DNA of 5,954 nucleotides from Pseudomonadota bacterium (GCA_021779655.1 JAJYAF010000150.1:1-5954); one strand, 5' to 3'; positions 1-5,696 are shown, counted from the first letter of the stretch. Notes: generated from the sequence alone by a model not told the origin. Program-made: numbers and translations.

Positions 1-170
1 TGTACAAATAGAAACCCACGCCATGATTCTATTCGCACTTCCCGGAGATGTTTATGACACGTATCGATATCATCTAACGTTAAGCCCGGTACGGCAATGA
101 GTGCTCCATCCGGACGAAAAGACCAGGCATGATAAGGGCAAATGATTGCTTTTCGTATGCCGGATTCTTG

Positions 171-198
171 CAAAATAATAAAATTGCCGCCCGCAGCA
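171..198 (-). terminator. Putative intrinsic terminator of the regulator-exporter operon
   Basis: On the minus strand a short stem TGCTG/CGGCA (5 pairs, one of them G-U) with a CGGG loop at 185-198 runs directly into ATTTTATTATTTT. It lies about 45 bases past the exporter stop codon. The U-rich tail is convincing; the stem is short, so it may terminate only weakly. Confidence 0.45.
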
Positions 199-242
199 CG
201 ATGATGGACCCCATGCGTTCCGCACAGGGGTCGCGCGGCACT

Positions 243-1457
243 CTATCGCCTTCTTTCAACAAGAAAATTCCCGATAGCGCCTACTGCCATGAGCGCCGCC
301 GTACCAATAAAAACGGCGCGCATGCCGACATGGCCCCCGACGAAACCTCCGCCGATAGGGCCGAGTACTTGGCCGGCATATTGGGCCGATATCGAATAGC
401 CCAGGATGCCGCCCGTGATTCTCTCCGGCACGTTGTGGCGGATAACGCTGGCGATGCAGGGCAGTAGGCCCCCGAGCGCGAGGCCCATCAGAAAGCGCAG
501 ACCGATGAGCTGCCACCCGGTGGTGACAAACGCTTGCGGGATCAACAAAAGCGCGGCCACGGCAAGGCAAGCGATGATGATCCGCCAATGACCGATGCGA
601 TCGGCGAGTTTGCCGAGATGCGAGGAAGATAGAATGCTGCCCAATGCCGCGGCCGACATGACGAGACCGGCGACGAACGTCACGCGGGAGGGGGTGACAA
701 GCTGGGCGACATAGACGGTGATGATTGGCTCGATCGACATATTGGCCACCATCAACAGGAGACCCGTCGCCAGCATGGCGAGGATCGGACGCTTGTCCGG
801 GATAAGGGACCAACCGCCCTGCGCTTTACGGGCTGGCACTCCTTTGGATGGCCGTGCTTCCTCGCGGATCAACAAGGTCGTGCCGATAAAGGTGACGAAA
901 ATGACGCCGCCGGCTAGGTAAAAGGTCGCGCGAATGCCGATCAGGGGCGGCAGTGTCCCGCCGATCAGGGGGCCGACCAGATTGCCCGCCATGATGCCGG
1001 CGGAAAGAACACCAAGCGCCCAGCCGGAACGGGATTTTGGAGTCTGTGAGGCGACGAGCACCGTCGATCCAGAGGCATAACCGCCAAGCAGTCCGGCAAG
1101 CAGCCGCAGGGCTACCAGTTGCCAGATATTGTTGGCCATGCCGATGAGTGACATGGCGATTGCCATGCCGAGGCTTGCCCGGATCAGCATGAGCTTGCGA
1201 CCGTACCGGTCTGCCAGCCGCCCCCAGAGAGGGGCGGTTAAGGCGGCGGTGAAAAAGGTCGCGCCATAAGCGATGCCGGACCATTGCACGATCGCTGCGT
1301 GATTCGTGACGCCGATCTGTTGGACGTAGAGCGGCAGGAAGGGCAGCAGCAGCGTCATTGCCACGATCGTGGTGAACGAACCGAAGAGGCAGACGGTCAG
1401 ATTGCGCCTCCAGGGACCGGCATCGAGGATGGCCTCGCGATCTTGAGTAACGTCCAC
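243..1457 (-). CDS. MdtG-like DHA1-family MFS exporter
   Basis: Inner-membrane major facilitator transporter, probably a proton-coupled exporter of small hydrophobic compounds; the substrate cannot be read from sequence. With the GTG start at 1457 it has 404 residues, normal for a 12-helix MFS protein. Seen: MFS motif A, GRLADRYGRK (79-88), after helix 2; a weaker second copy, GKLADRIGHW (282-291), in the second half; and motif C, GVLSAGIMAGNLVGPLIGG (149-167), the helix-5 signature of drug/H+ antiporters. A hydrophilic loop (about 200-225) separates the halves. Phrases such as WRRNLTV, LPFLPLYV and SGWALG resemble E. coli MdtG from memory. The GTG at 1457 lies one base past the regulator's stop, with GGGA about nine bases upstream. 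A GTG at 1493 would add 12 residues and overlap the regulator. It is likely cotranscribed with, and controlled by, the upstream GntR protein. Confidence 0.9.
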   Translation of the reverse strand: MDVTQDREAILDAGPWRRNLTVCLFGSFTTIVAMTLLLPFLPLYVQQIGVTNHAAIVQWSGIAYGATFFTAALTAPLWGRLADRYGRKLMLIRASLGMAIAMSLIGMANNIWQLVALRLLAGLLGGYASGSTVLVASQTPKSRSGWALGVLSAGIMAGNLVGPLIGGTLPPLIGIRATFYLAGGVIFVTFIGTTLLIREEARPSKGVPARKAQGGWSLIPDKRPILAMLATGLLLMVANMSIEPIITVYVAQLVTPSRVTFVAGLVMSAAALGSILSSSHLGKLADRIGHWRIIIACLAVAALLLIPQAFVTTGWQLIGLRFLMGLALGGLLPCIASVIRHNVPERITGGILGYSISAQYAGQVLGPIGGGFVGGHVGMRAVFIGTAALMAVGAIGNFLVERRR

Positions 1458-1458
1458 G

Positions 1459-2127
1459 TTATCGCATCCCGATGACGGCGAAGCCGCGCGCACGCAAACC
1501 GCGGCGGTCCTCGTTCAGAGACTGGAGCAGACGGTCACGGGTATTACGGATATGTTCGGCCACTTCCCGCGCGGCCGCTTCCGGATCGTTGTTCCTGATA
1601 AAGTCAAGAATGCGCCGATGCTCCGCCCACGCCTGCTCCCGCGAGGACTCTGTCCAGACTTCCAACCAGCGCGCCCGCGACAAGCGGGTCATGGCGCTCT
1701 CGATTGCCTTGACGATGAAGGGGTTTCCCGAGAGGCGCGCGATCTCCACATGGAAGTCGGTGCCGACCCGGTGCCACTCCTCACGTGGGGCGCCGGACTG
1801 GCAGGCATCCAGCATTCCTTCGATAGCGGCGAGGTCCGCCTCGGACGCCCTCTGGCAGGCCAGGCGGACGGCGGTGGTTTCCAGCGGCTCGCGGAATTCG
1901 GCCAGTGATTCCAGCTCCCCGAGATCAATTGGTGCGACGGTCCAGTTTCGGCCCTCGCGCTGGACCAATTCCTCTCCCTCCAGACGTACCAAGGCCGCCC
2001 GGATCGGTGTGCGTGAACCCTCGAAGCGGCTCTCAAGCCACCGTTCCGTCAGCCGCTCTCCCGGGGCGAGATCAAGCGAGAGAATCATCTCCCGGAGCTG
2101 GTCGTGAATTTTCAGCATCTGCGACAT
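1459..2127 (-). CDS. GntR-family transcriptional regulator, FCD (FadR-like) subfamily
   Basis: Cytoplasmic one-component regulator of 222 residues. The N-terminal winged helix-turn-helix (about 5-66) carries the GntR signature PGERLTERWLESRF followed by SRTPIRAALVRLEGEEL. The all-helical FCD effector domain covers about 72-205. FCD proteins bind carboxylates or other small acids through a metal; candidate ligand histidines H126 (in DFHVEIARLSGN), H170 and H192 are present. The acidic residue usual four before the first His is Gly122 here, although D124 lies two before it. ATG 2127 is preferred: the frame is open back to a GTG at 2244, but those 39 extra codons would run through the operator palindrome and add sequence foreign to the family. 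The Shine-Dalgarno match is weak (TGAG). The stop is one base before the exporter GTG, so translational coupling is likely. Its probable job is ligand-relieved repression of itself and the exporter. Confidence 0.9.
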   Translation of the reverse strand: MSQMLKIHDQLREMILSLDLAPGERLTERWLESRFEGSRTPIRAALVRLEGEELVQREGRNWTVAPIDLGELESLAEFREPLETTAVRLACQRASEADLAAIEGMLDACQSGAPREEWHRVGTDFHVEIARLSGNPFIVKAIESAMTRLSRARWLEVWTESSREQAWAEHRRILDFIRNNDPEAAAREVAEHIRNTRDRLLQSLNEDRRGLRARGFAVIGMR

Positions 2128-2163
2128 GGGGGTCTCAGGGGTTAGAATCCGAATTGCAACTTG

Positions 2164-2192
2164 CAAATATCCCAGTATGGTATCCCGTACAA
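2164..2192 (-). promoter_or_regulatory. Possible promoter of the GntR-exporter operon
   Basis: On the minus strand TTGTAC (2192-2187) and TATTTG (2169-2164) are separated by 17 bases, which would place the transcription start near 2157 and give a leader of about 30 bases to ATG 2127. The -10 match is poor. The main support is position: the left arm of the operator fills the spacer. Confidence 0.3.
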
Positions 2193-2219
2193 GCTTGTTT
2201 CGGGATACCACGCTGGGAT
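2169..2219. promoter_or_regulatory. Large palindromic operator, probably for the adjacent GntR regulator
   Basis: The arms 2169-2187 and 2201-2219 are inverted copies matching at 17 of 19 positions, mismatched only at 2176/2212 and 2177/2211. They flank a 13-base centre that holds ACAAGCTTGT (2189-2198), itself a perfect palindrome with its axis half a base off. Each arm contains TGGTATCCCG or its complement CGGGATACCA. Half-sites of the TGGT...ACCA kind are common for FCD-type GntR proteins. The site is 42 bases upstream of the regulator ATG and covers the likely promoter, fitting autorepression. The two TGGTAT half-sites are about two helical turns apart, so two dimers might bind. Confidence 0.65.
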
Positions 2220-2295
2220 TCCATCGTGGCTTGTCGTTGGTCACAGAATTCCCGCGACGAGTTATGCGGCACGTGCTGGCTTCGGCGGGAGCGGC

Positions 2296-2317
2296 CTGGC
2301 AGCTTATGTGCTGCCAG
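2296..2317 (-). terminator. Strong hairpin after the permease gene, without a U tract
   Basis: CTGGCAGC (2296-2303) and GCTGCCAG (2310-2317) form a perfect 8-bp stem with a 6-base loop, starting 17 bases past the permease stop codon. GCGGG (2285-2289) and CCCGC (2324-2328) could extend it across an internal loop. No T-rich run follows on the minus strand, so it may protect the mRNA 3' end or assist Rho rather than act as a classic terminator. Confidence 0.4.
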
Positions 2318-2334
2318 ACGGAGCCCGCGCCGTG

Positions 2335-3681
2335 TTACAGGGCGAGCCTAGCGTAGAGAACAGGGCGCTGCACGCGCAGCCACAGACCTAACCCCAGACC
2401 ACCCAGGCCGGTCACCAGATAAATCACCGGCAGCCAGGTCAGGATGGGCAACTCGAACCCGGCAAGCACTTCGAAATTGGTGCAAACGGTGCCCAGCGCC
2501 ACGCACAACCCGATGGCCGCCAGCAGCGCGGAGCCCAGCACCAGAAGGCCCGCCTCCTGCCGGTGGCGCAGCACATAAAAGAAGATCGCCACCGCAGCGG
2601 CTGCCTGCAGCGCGATGATCCCCAGCGTTCCGGCGCCGATCAGCACCGGGATCAGCACAGCGTACGGGTCTGTCCCCGCACCGGCGACGCTGGCCAGCCC
2701 CATCGCCGTCAGGCCGGACAGAAAGAACGTTGCCGCCACCGGCACATTGGTCGCCACATTGGTCTGCGCCAGAAATCCGGGCAGCAGCTTCTCCCCGGCC
2801 AATGCATGCATATACCGCGCCGCCGCGGCATGGATGGCGATATAAGTCGCCAGCATGGAGGTGCAGAGCAGCACGCCGGAGACATCGGACGCCACCTCGC
2901 CATCATATTGCTTGATCAAATCCAGCATCAGCGTGCCGCCATGGGCGGTGGCAATGCTCCGGGCCTGCGCCTCGCCCATTCCGCCAATCGCGATCCAGGC
3001 GGTGAGCATATAGAAGCCGCCAATCACCGCGACGGAAATATAACTGGCCAGCGGAATGCTGCGCGCCGGTTTTTCCGCTTCCTTGGAATAAAGCGCGCCT
3101 GATTCGAACCCGACAAAGCAGGTGAAGGCGGTCATCAGTGAGACGCCAACGCCCGGCTCCAGCCAATGGCCGGGGGCGAAAGACGAGAGCGGAAACGCCC
3201 CCAAGCCCTTCACGGCGATCACGCTGAAATCGAATGCCGCCAAGATCGCGGATTCAACCACGATGATCACGCCCAGCAGCTTCGAGGAGACATCCATCGC
3301 GCGGCCATTGAGCACGCCGGCGATACCCACCGAAACCGCCGCGCAGATCACCCAGCTCACCTTTAGCCCGACCGCCTGAAACACCTGTGTGTCGAAATAG
3401 CCGCAAGCCGTGGCCAGCCCGAAGGCGAAGACGCTATAGGCCAGGACCGCGCAAAACGCCGCCCCAACCCCCATCGGCTTGCCCAGCCCCGCCGCGACAT
3501 AGGCATAGAATGCCCCGGCGCTCACCACACGGTGGCCGATAAAGCCATAGCCGGCGGTGAAGGCGAACAGAATGGCGCAGGCAATGACAAACGCCACCGG
3601 CACATTGCCGCCAGTGCCATGCGCGATGGCGATGGGCAGATTGCCGATCATCGAGGCCAGTGGCGCGGCAGCGGCGATCAC
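2335..3681 (-). CDS. APC-superfamily amino acid/polyamine-type permease, N-terminus out of frame
   Basis: Integral membrane transporter of the amino acid-polyamine-organocation superfamily; substrate not identifiable. From GTG 3681 the frame gives 448 residues with about a dozen hydrophobic segments. Family marks seen: the early APLASMIGNLP stretch; FVGFES (189-194), the unwound helix-6 substrate region; the following loop EKPARSIP (203-210); and ARYMHALAGEKLLP (288-301). GTG 3681 is unlikely to be the true start because it cuts into helix 1: the same frame continues upstream as LLSTPYIVFLVIAAAAP, typical of this family, and then meets a TGA at 3727-3729. ATG 3730, preceded by AGAG, would give a normal 464-residue protein beginning MNAPPRLLSTPYIV if the adjacent C run had nine rather than ten residues. 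As written the gene is frameshifted at its fourth or fifth codon. It is transcribed separately from the regulator gene downstream. Confidence 0.82.
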   Translation of the reverse strand: MIAAAAPLASMIGNLPIAIAHGTGGNVPVAFVIACAILFAFTAGYGFIGHRVVSAGAFYAYVAAGLGKPMGVGAAFCAVLAYSVFAFGLATACGYFDTQVFQAVGLKVSWVICAAVSVGIAGVLNGRAMDVSSKLLGVIIVVESAILAAFDFSVIAVKGLGAFPLSSFAPGHWLEPGVGVSLMTAFTCFVGFESGALYSKEAEKPARSIPLASYISVAVIGGFYMLTAWIAIGGMGEAQARSIATAHGGTLMLDLIKQYDGEVASDVSGVLLCTSMLATYIAIHAAAARYMHALAGEKLLPGFLAQTNVATNVPVAATFFLSGLTAMGLASVAGAGTDPYAVLIPVLIGAGTLGIIALQAAAAVAIFFYVLRHRQEAGLLVLGSALLAAIGLCVALGTVCTNFEVLAGFELPILTWLPVIYLVTGLGGLGLGLWLRVQRPVLYARLAL

Positions 3682-3713
3682 CAGAAAGACGATATAGGGC
3701 GTCGAAAGCAGGC

Positions 3714-3723
3714 GGGGGGGGGG
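3714..3723 (-). repeat. Homopolymer of ten C (coding strand) shifting the permease frame
   Basis: Ten G on the given strand, read as C in the gene, begin eight bases into the frame opened by ATG 3730. With ten C, translation from that ATG yields MNAPPPPAFDALYRLSGD and stays in the wrong frame for about 99 codons. With 9 or 12 C the permease is restored. Such tracts slip during replication and are also frequent sequencing errors. Confidence 0.85.
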
Positions 3724-3799
3724 CGTTCATGCGTTTCTCTTGGGTAAACGAGCACCCGCCTTGTGCCAGAGAGCAAGCGTAATACGCAACGATCAAGCC

Positions 3800-3860
3800 G
3801 CGCGCCGCACGCGTTTCCAGCGCTTTGGCGCCAAACCAGGCCCGTATCCTCGCGGCGCGC
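3800..3860. repeat. GC-rich inverted repeat enclosing a 12-bp palindrome, upstream of the permease
   Basis: GCGCGCCGC (3800-3808) and GCGGCGCGC (3852-3860) are perfect 9-base inverted copies 43 bases apart. Between them TTTGGCGCCAAA (3824-3835) is a perfect palindrome. They lie about 70-130 bases upstream of the permease ATG at 3730, a reasonable place for a regulatory site. I found no good -35/-10 pair nearby and do not recognise the binding protein. Confidence 0.45.
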
Positions 3861-3913
3861 CCTTACCTTAACATTATGGTTCCGGCGCTGACGCGGTAAC
3901 GTCTTCTTCTGAG

Positions 3914-3949
3914 CCGGGTATCGCTCCGGGTATTACACCGGGTATTGCT
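3914..3949. repeat. Three 12-bp tandem units beginning CCGGGTAT
   Basis: CCGGGTAT starts at 3914, 3926 and 3938, an exact 12-base period; the units are CCGGGTATCGCT, CCGGGTATTACA and CCGGGTATTGCT. The array ends 12 bases before the CCA end of the tRNA fragment. Read on the plus strand it would encode PGIAPGITPGIA and continue openly through the tRNA fragment. That frame starts after a stop at 3869 and has no recognisable domain. Confidence 0.6.
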
Positions 3950-3961
3950 TTTGTTCGAGAA

Positions 3962-4010
3962 TGGCGTCCCGTAGGGGATTCGAACCCCTGTTGCCGCCGT
4001 GAGAGGGCGG
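3962..4010 (-). tRNA. tRNA-Glu(CUC), 3' part only
   Basis: Read on the minus strand: anticodon stem CCGCC/GGCGG with loop CTCTCAC (anticodon CTC at 4003-4001); a four-base variable region CAAC; T arm AGGGG-TTCGAAT-CCCCT; acceptor strand ACGGGAC; discriminator G; and an encoded CCA at 3964-3962. Beyond the anticodon stem (from 4011) the D arm and 5' acceptor strand are missing: no CCTAGGAC-like D stem and no GTCCCGT follow. It is therefore not a working gene but the 3' half left at an integration junction. The family identity (Glu, CUC) is clear from the anticodon and the flanking arms. Confidence 0.85.
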
Positions 4011-4014
4011 CAAC
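3990..4014. other. Attachment-site core (att) in the tRNA anticodon stem-loop
   Basis: GTTGCCGCC (3990-3998), GTGAGAG (3999-4005) and GGCGGCAAC (4006-4014) form a perfect 9-bp inverted repeat around the 7-base anticodon loop. Five pairs come from the tRNA stem. The outer four arise because the non-tRNA bases CAAC (4011-4014) complement the tRNA variable region GTTG. Tyrosine recombinases of the lambda type cut at the edges of a roughly 7-bp spacer between inverted core sites, and many use tRNA anticodon arms. By orientation, element DNA lies to the right and the original tRNA 3' flank to the left. Confidence 0.7.
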
Positions 4015-4018
4015 TAGT

Positions 4019-4128
4019 GTCCGTGTACGTCCTATATCGTCCCTAACCCCCATGTAAACCCTTGTTTTATTGTCCTAAGGCGTTCTAGGACGTCCGAGAC
4101 CGTCTATGCCGTATTGATGTCGTAAGGC
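4019..4128 (+). repeat. 10-bp phased GTCC decamers between att and integrase: candidate arm-type sites
   Basis: Block one: GTCC at 4019, 4029 and 4039, exactly one helical turn apart. Block two: GTCCTAAGGC (4072), GTTCTAGGAC (4082), GTCCGAGACC (4092) and GTCTATGCCG (4102), again every 10 bases. A near copy, GTCGTAAGGC, lies at 4119, matching the 4072 unit at 9 of 10. GTCCTA (4072-4077) and TAGGAC (4086-4091) also pair as an inverted repeat. The position between crossover site and integrase start fits arm-type integrase or excisionase binding, and the last copy lies inside the integrase promoter spacer, which suggests autoregulation. Binding is inferred. Confidence 0.6.
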
Positions 4129-4143
4129 ATATGGCGCTATGAT
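4114..4143 (+). promoter_or_regulatory. Integrase promoter, probably giving a leaderless mRNA
   Basis: TTGATG (4114-4119, 4 of 6) and TATGAT (4138-4143, 5 of 6) are separated by 18 bases. The ATG at 4150 begins seven bases after the -10 box, where transcription would start, and no Shine-Dalgarno sequence precedes it. Confidence 0.5.
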
Positions 4144-4149
4144 CGCTAC

Positions 4150-5439
4150 ATGCCACGCAAAGCCCGCGATGAACGCCTCGACACCCGCGCCGCCCGCCTT
4201 CGCCTGCCGGTGCGGCGCGAGCCGTATTTCCGTACAATTCAGGAAGGCCGCGCCATCGGCTATCGGCGCCTGCCCGGCGGGAAGGCTGGAACGTGGATCG
4301 CGCGCCATTACGACCGCGACCGCGAGCCGCAACGGCTCTACAAGGCCCTGGGCAATGCCGATGACCGGCTCGATGCCGATGGCGTCGATACGCTGACCTT
4401 CGCGCAGGCGCAGACCGCGGCGGTGGCGTGGTTCACGGAACTCGGCCGAGTTGATGGCCGTGTAGCCGCTTCGCTGACCGTGCGGGCCGCTATGGCCGAT
4501 TATTTCGTCGACTACCGCGCGCGGGGCGGCAAAGCCCCGAGCAACCTTCGGAGCGTCATTGATGCCCATATTCTGCCGAAGCTGGGCGACAAGCTGGTGA
4601 ACGACCTCACGCCCGGCACAATTCGCAACTGGCACCGCGCCATCGCAACCGCCGCGCCGAGGGTGCGGAGCAAGGCCGGATCGACCGCAATCCGCAAGAT
4701 CGACCATGGCGACGAAGACGCCACCCGCGCCCGCCGCGCAACCGCGAACCGTGTTTTGACCGTCCTAAAGGCGGCGCTGAATATGTCCTACCGCGACGGC
4801 AAGGTGCCAAGCGATGACGCCTGGCGAAGGGTCGCACCGTTCCGCAACGCCGAGGCCGCGCGCAGCCGGTTTCTGACCGACGACGAAGCGCTGCGGCTGG
4901 TGAACGCCGCCGGGCCAGAGTTTCGGCCTATGGTGATCGCCGCGCTGCTGACCGGCTGCCGGTATGGCGAACTGTGCCGACTGCGGACTGGCGATCTCAA
5001 CGCCGATCAGGGCGCGTTGCATATCCGCGTATCGAAGACCGGGAAGGCCCGGCATGTGATGCTCACGCCCGAGGGGGTGGAGTTTTTCAGCGGCCTCGCC
5101 GCCGGGCGGAAATCAACCGCCTTGATGCTGACCAGGACGGACGGCGCCGAATGGAAAACGTCCGATCAGCATCGACCGATGCGCGCCGCCTGCGCCGCCG
5201 GCCTGATCGCGCCGGCAATCGGATTTCATATTCTACGCCACAGTCATGCGTCGCGCCTCGTCATGTCCGGGGTGCCGCTTGGCGTGGTCGCGGCGCAGCT
5301 TGGCAACAGCGAGACGGTATGCAGCGCGCACTACGCCCATCTGTCGCCAGGATTCGTTGCCGGCAGCATCCGCGCCGCGTTCAAACCTCTCGGTCTGGCG
5401 GTGCGGAACAACGTCGAACCCATACGGGGACGGCGGTGA
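4150..5439 (+). CDS. int: Tyrosine recombinase / site-specific integrase
   Basis: Catalyses integration, and with a directionality factor excision, of the element at the adjacent tRNA-Glu site. It has 429 residues, full length for an element integrase. About 19-75 is an arm-binding N-terminal domain of the EPYFRTIQEGRAIGYRR...GTWIARHYD kind. About 106-230 is the helical core-binding domain, with a charged stretch near 171-200. The catalytic domain is about 238-405. Catalytic residues seen: Arg271 in TGCRYGELCRL, Lys296 in the beta-hairpin SKTGKARHV, His360 and Arg363 in HILRHSHAS, and the nucleophile Tyr395 in HYAHLSP. The residue usually His or Trp in the LGHS motif is Asn386 (LGNSET). No frameshift or truncation is visible. 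ATG 4150 is chosen because the promoter lies immediately upstream and the arm-binding domain is complete. It reads away from att into the element, and codon use is GC-rich like the rest of the right part. Confidence 0.95.
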   Translation: MPRKARDERLDTRAARLRLPVRREPYFRTIQEGRAIGYRRLPGGKAGTWIARHYDRDREPQRLYKALGNADDRLDADGVDTLTFAQAQTAAVAWFTELGRVDGRVAASLTVRAAMADYFVDYRARGGKAPSNLRSVIDAHILPKLGDKLVNDLTPGTIRNWHRAIATAAPRVRSKAGSTAIRKIDHGDEDATRARRATANRVLTVLKAALNMSYRDGKVPSDDAWRRVAPFRNAEAARSRFLTDDEALRLVNAAGPEFRPMVIAALLTGCRYGELCRLRTGDLNADQGALHIRVSKTGKARHVMLTPEGVEFFSGLAAGRKSTALMLTRTDGAEWKTSDQHRPMRAACAAGLIAPAIGFHILRHSHASRLVMSGVPLGVVAAQLGNSETVCSAHYAHLSPGFVAGSIRAAFKPLGLAVRNNVEPIRGRR

Positions 5440-5447
5440 TCGAGATA

Positions 5448-5484
5448 CCGGCCTGAGCCGGGAGCCGAGCCGCGCGGATCGCGG
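5448..5484 (+). terminator. Two GC-rich hairpins after the integrase gene
   Basis: CCGGC-CTGA-GCCGG (5448-5461) begins eight bases past the integrase stop, followed by CCGCG-CGGAT-CGCGG (5470-5484). Neither is followed by a T run, so termination would be weak or Rho-assisted. The second hairpin shares GCCGCGCGGA with the terminal hairpin at 5912-5921. Confidence 0.3.
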
Positions 5485-5513
5485 CGGCGGGATGCCGGGC
5501 CGGGGAAATACCG

Positions 5514-5542
5514 TTGCGACTTCCAAGCGAAACGCCTATATA
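5514..5542 (+). promoter_or_regulatory. Possible promoter for the small helix-turn-helix gene
   Basis: TTGCGA (5514-5519) and TATATA (5537-5542) lie 17 bases apart in a locally AT-richer patch. Each matches the sigma-70 consensus at 4 of 6 positions. Transcription would start near 5549 and leave a leader of about 148 bases. Confidence 0.4.
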
Positions 5543-5552
5543 CAGAATTGAA

Positions 5553-5637
5553 CGTATCGGCATGCCCTTGGGTGGAACTTTCAAGGCGTGTGGTGGGAAA
5601 CCTCGATACGGGAGAGCGGTCAGCGCCACAGTGGCGC
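5553..5637 (+). promoter_or_regulatory. Repeat-rich leader upstream of the small helix-turn-helix gene
   Basis: CGTATCG (5553-5559) pairs perfectly with CGATACG (5604-5610), enclosing CCTTG/CAAGG (5566-5570 with 5582-5586). Next is GCGCCACAGTGGCGC (5623-5637), a perfect palindrome about one central base. The last could be a dimer operator or a hairpin; the first two look more like RNA structure. I do not recognise a known riboswitch. The rest of 5440-5696 holds no convincing gene. Confidence 0.35.
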
Positions 5638-5696
5638 ATCAAGCTGGGCCTGATGCCTGGGGGCCGGATGGAAATCTCGCCATTCGGAGTCCCCAT

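Noticed and set aside
2..100. Plus-strand frame open from the left edge to a TGA at 98-100, a possible tail of a gene from outside the window
   Set aside because: Only about 32 codons, no recognisable motif; it could be a gene end but the sequence alone does not support it.
2128..2244. N-terminal extension of the GntR protein to a GTG at 2244
   Set aside because: It would make the operator palindrome coding and put 39 atypical residues before the winged helix; ATG 2127 fits the family.
3434..3796. A 120-codon minus-strand frame through the permease start
   Set aside because: It is the frame that translation from ATG 3730 enters because of the ten C; beyond the first few residues it has no family features and overlaps the real permease frame.
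4075..4707. A 210-codon open frame on the minus strand opposite the integrase
   Set aside because: It lies antisense to a clearly coding integrase with all its motifs, runs into att-side repeats, and has no recognisable domain; long antisense frames are common in GC-rich genes.
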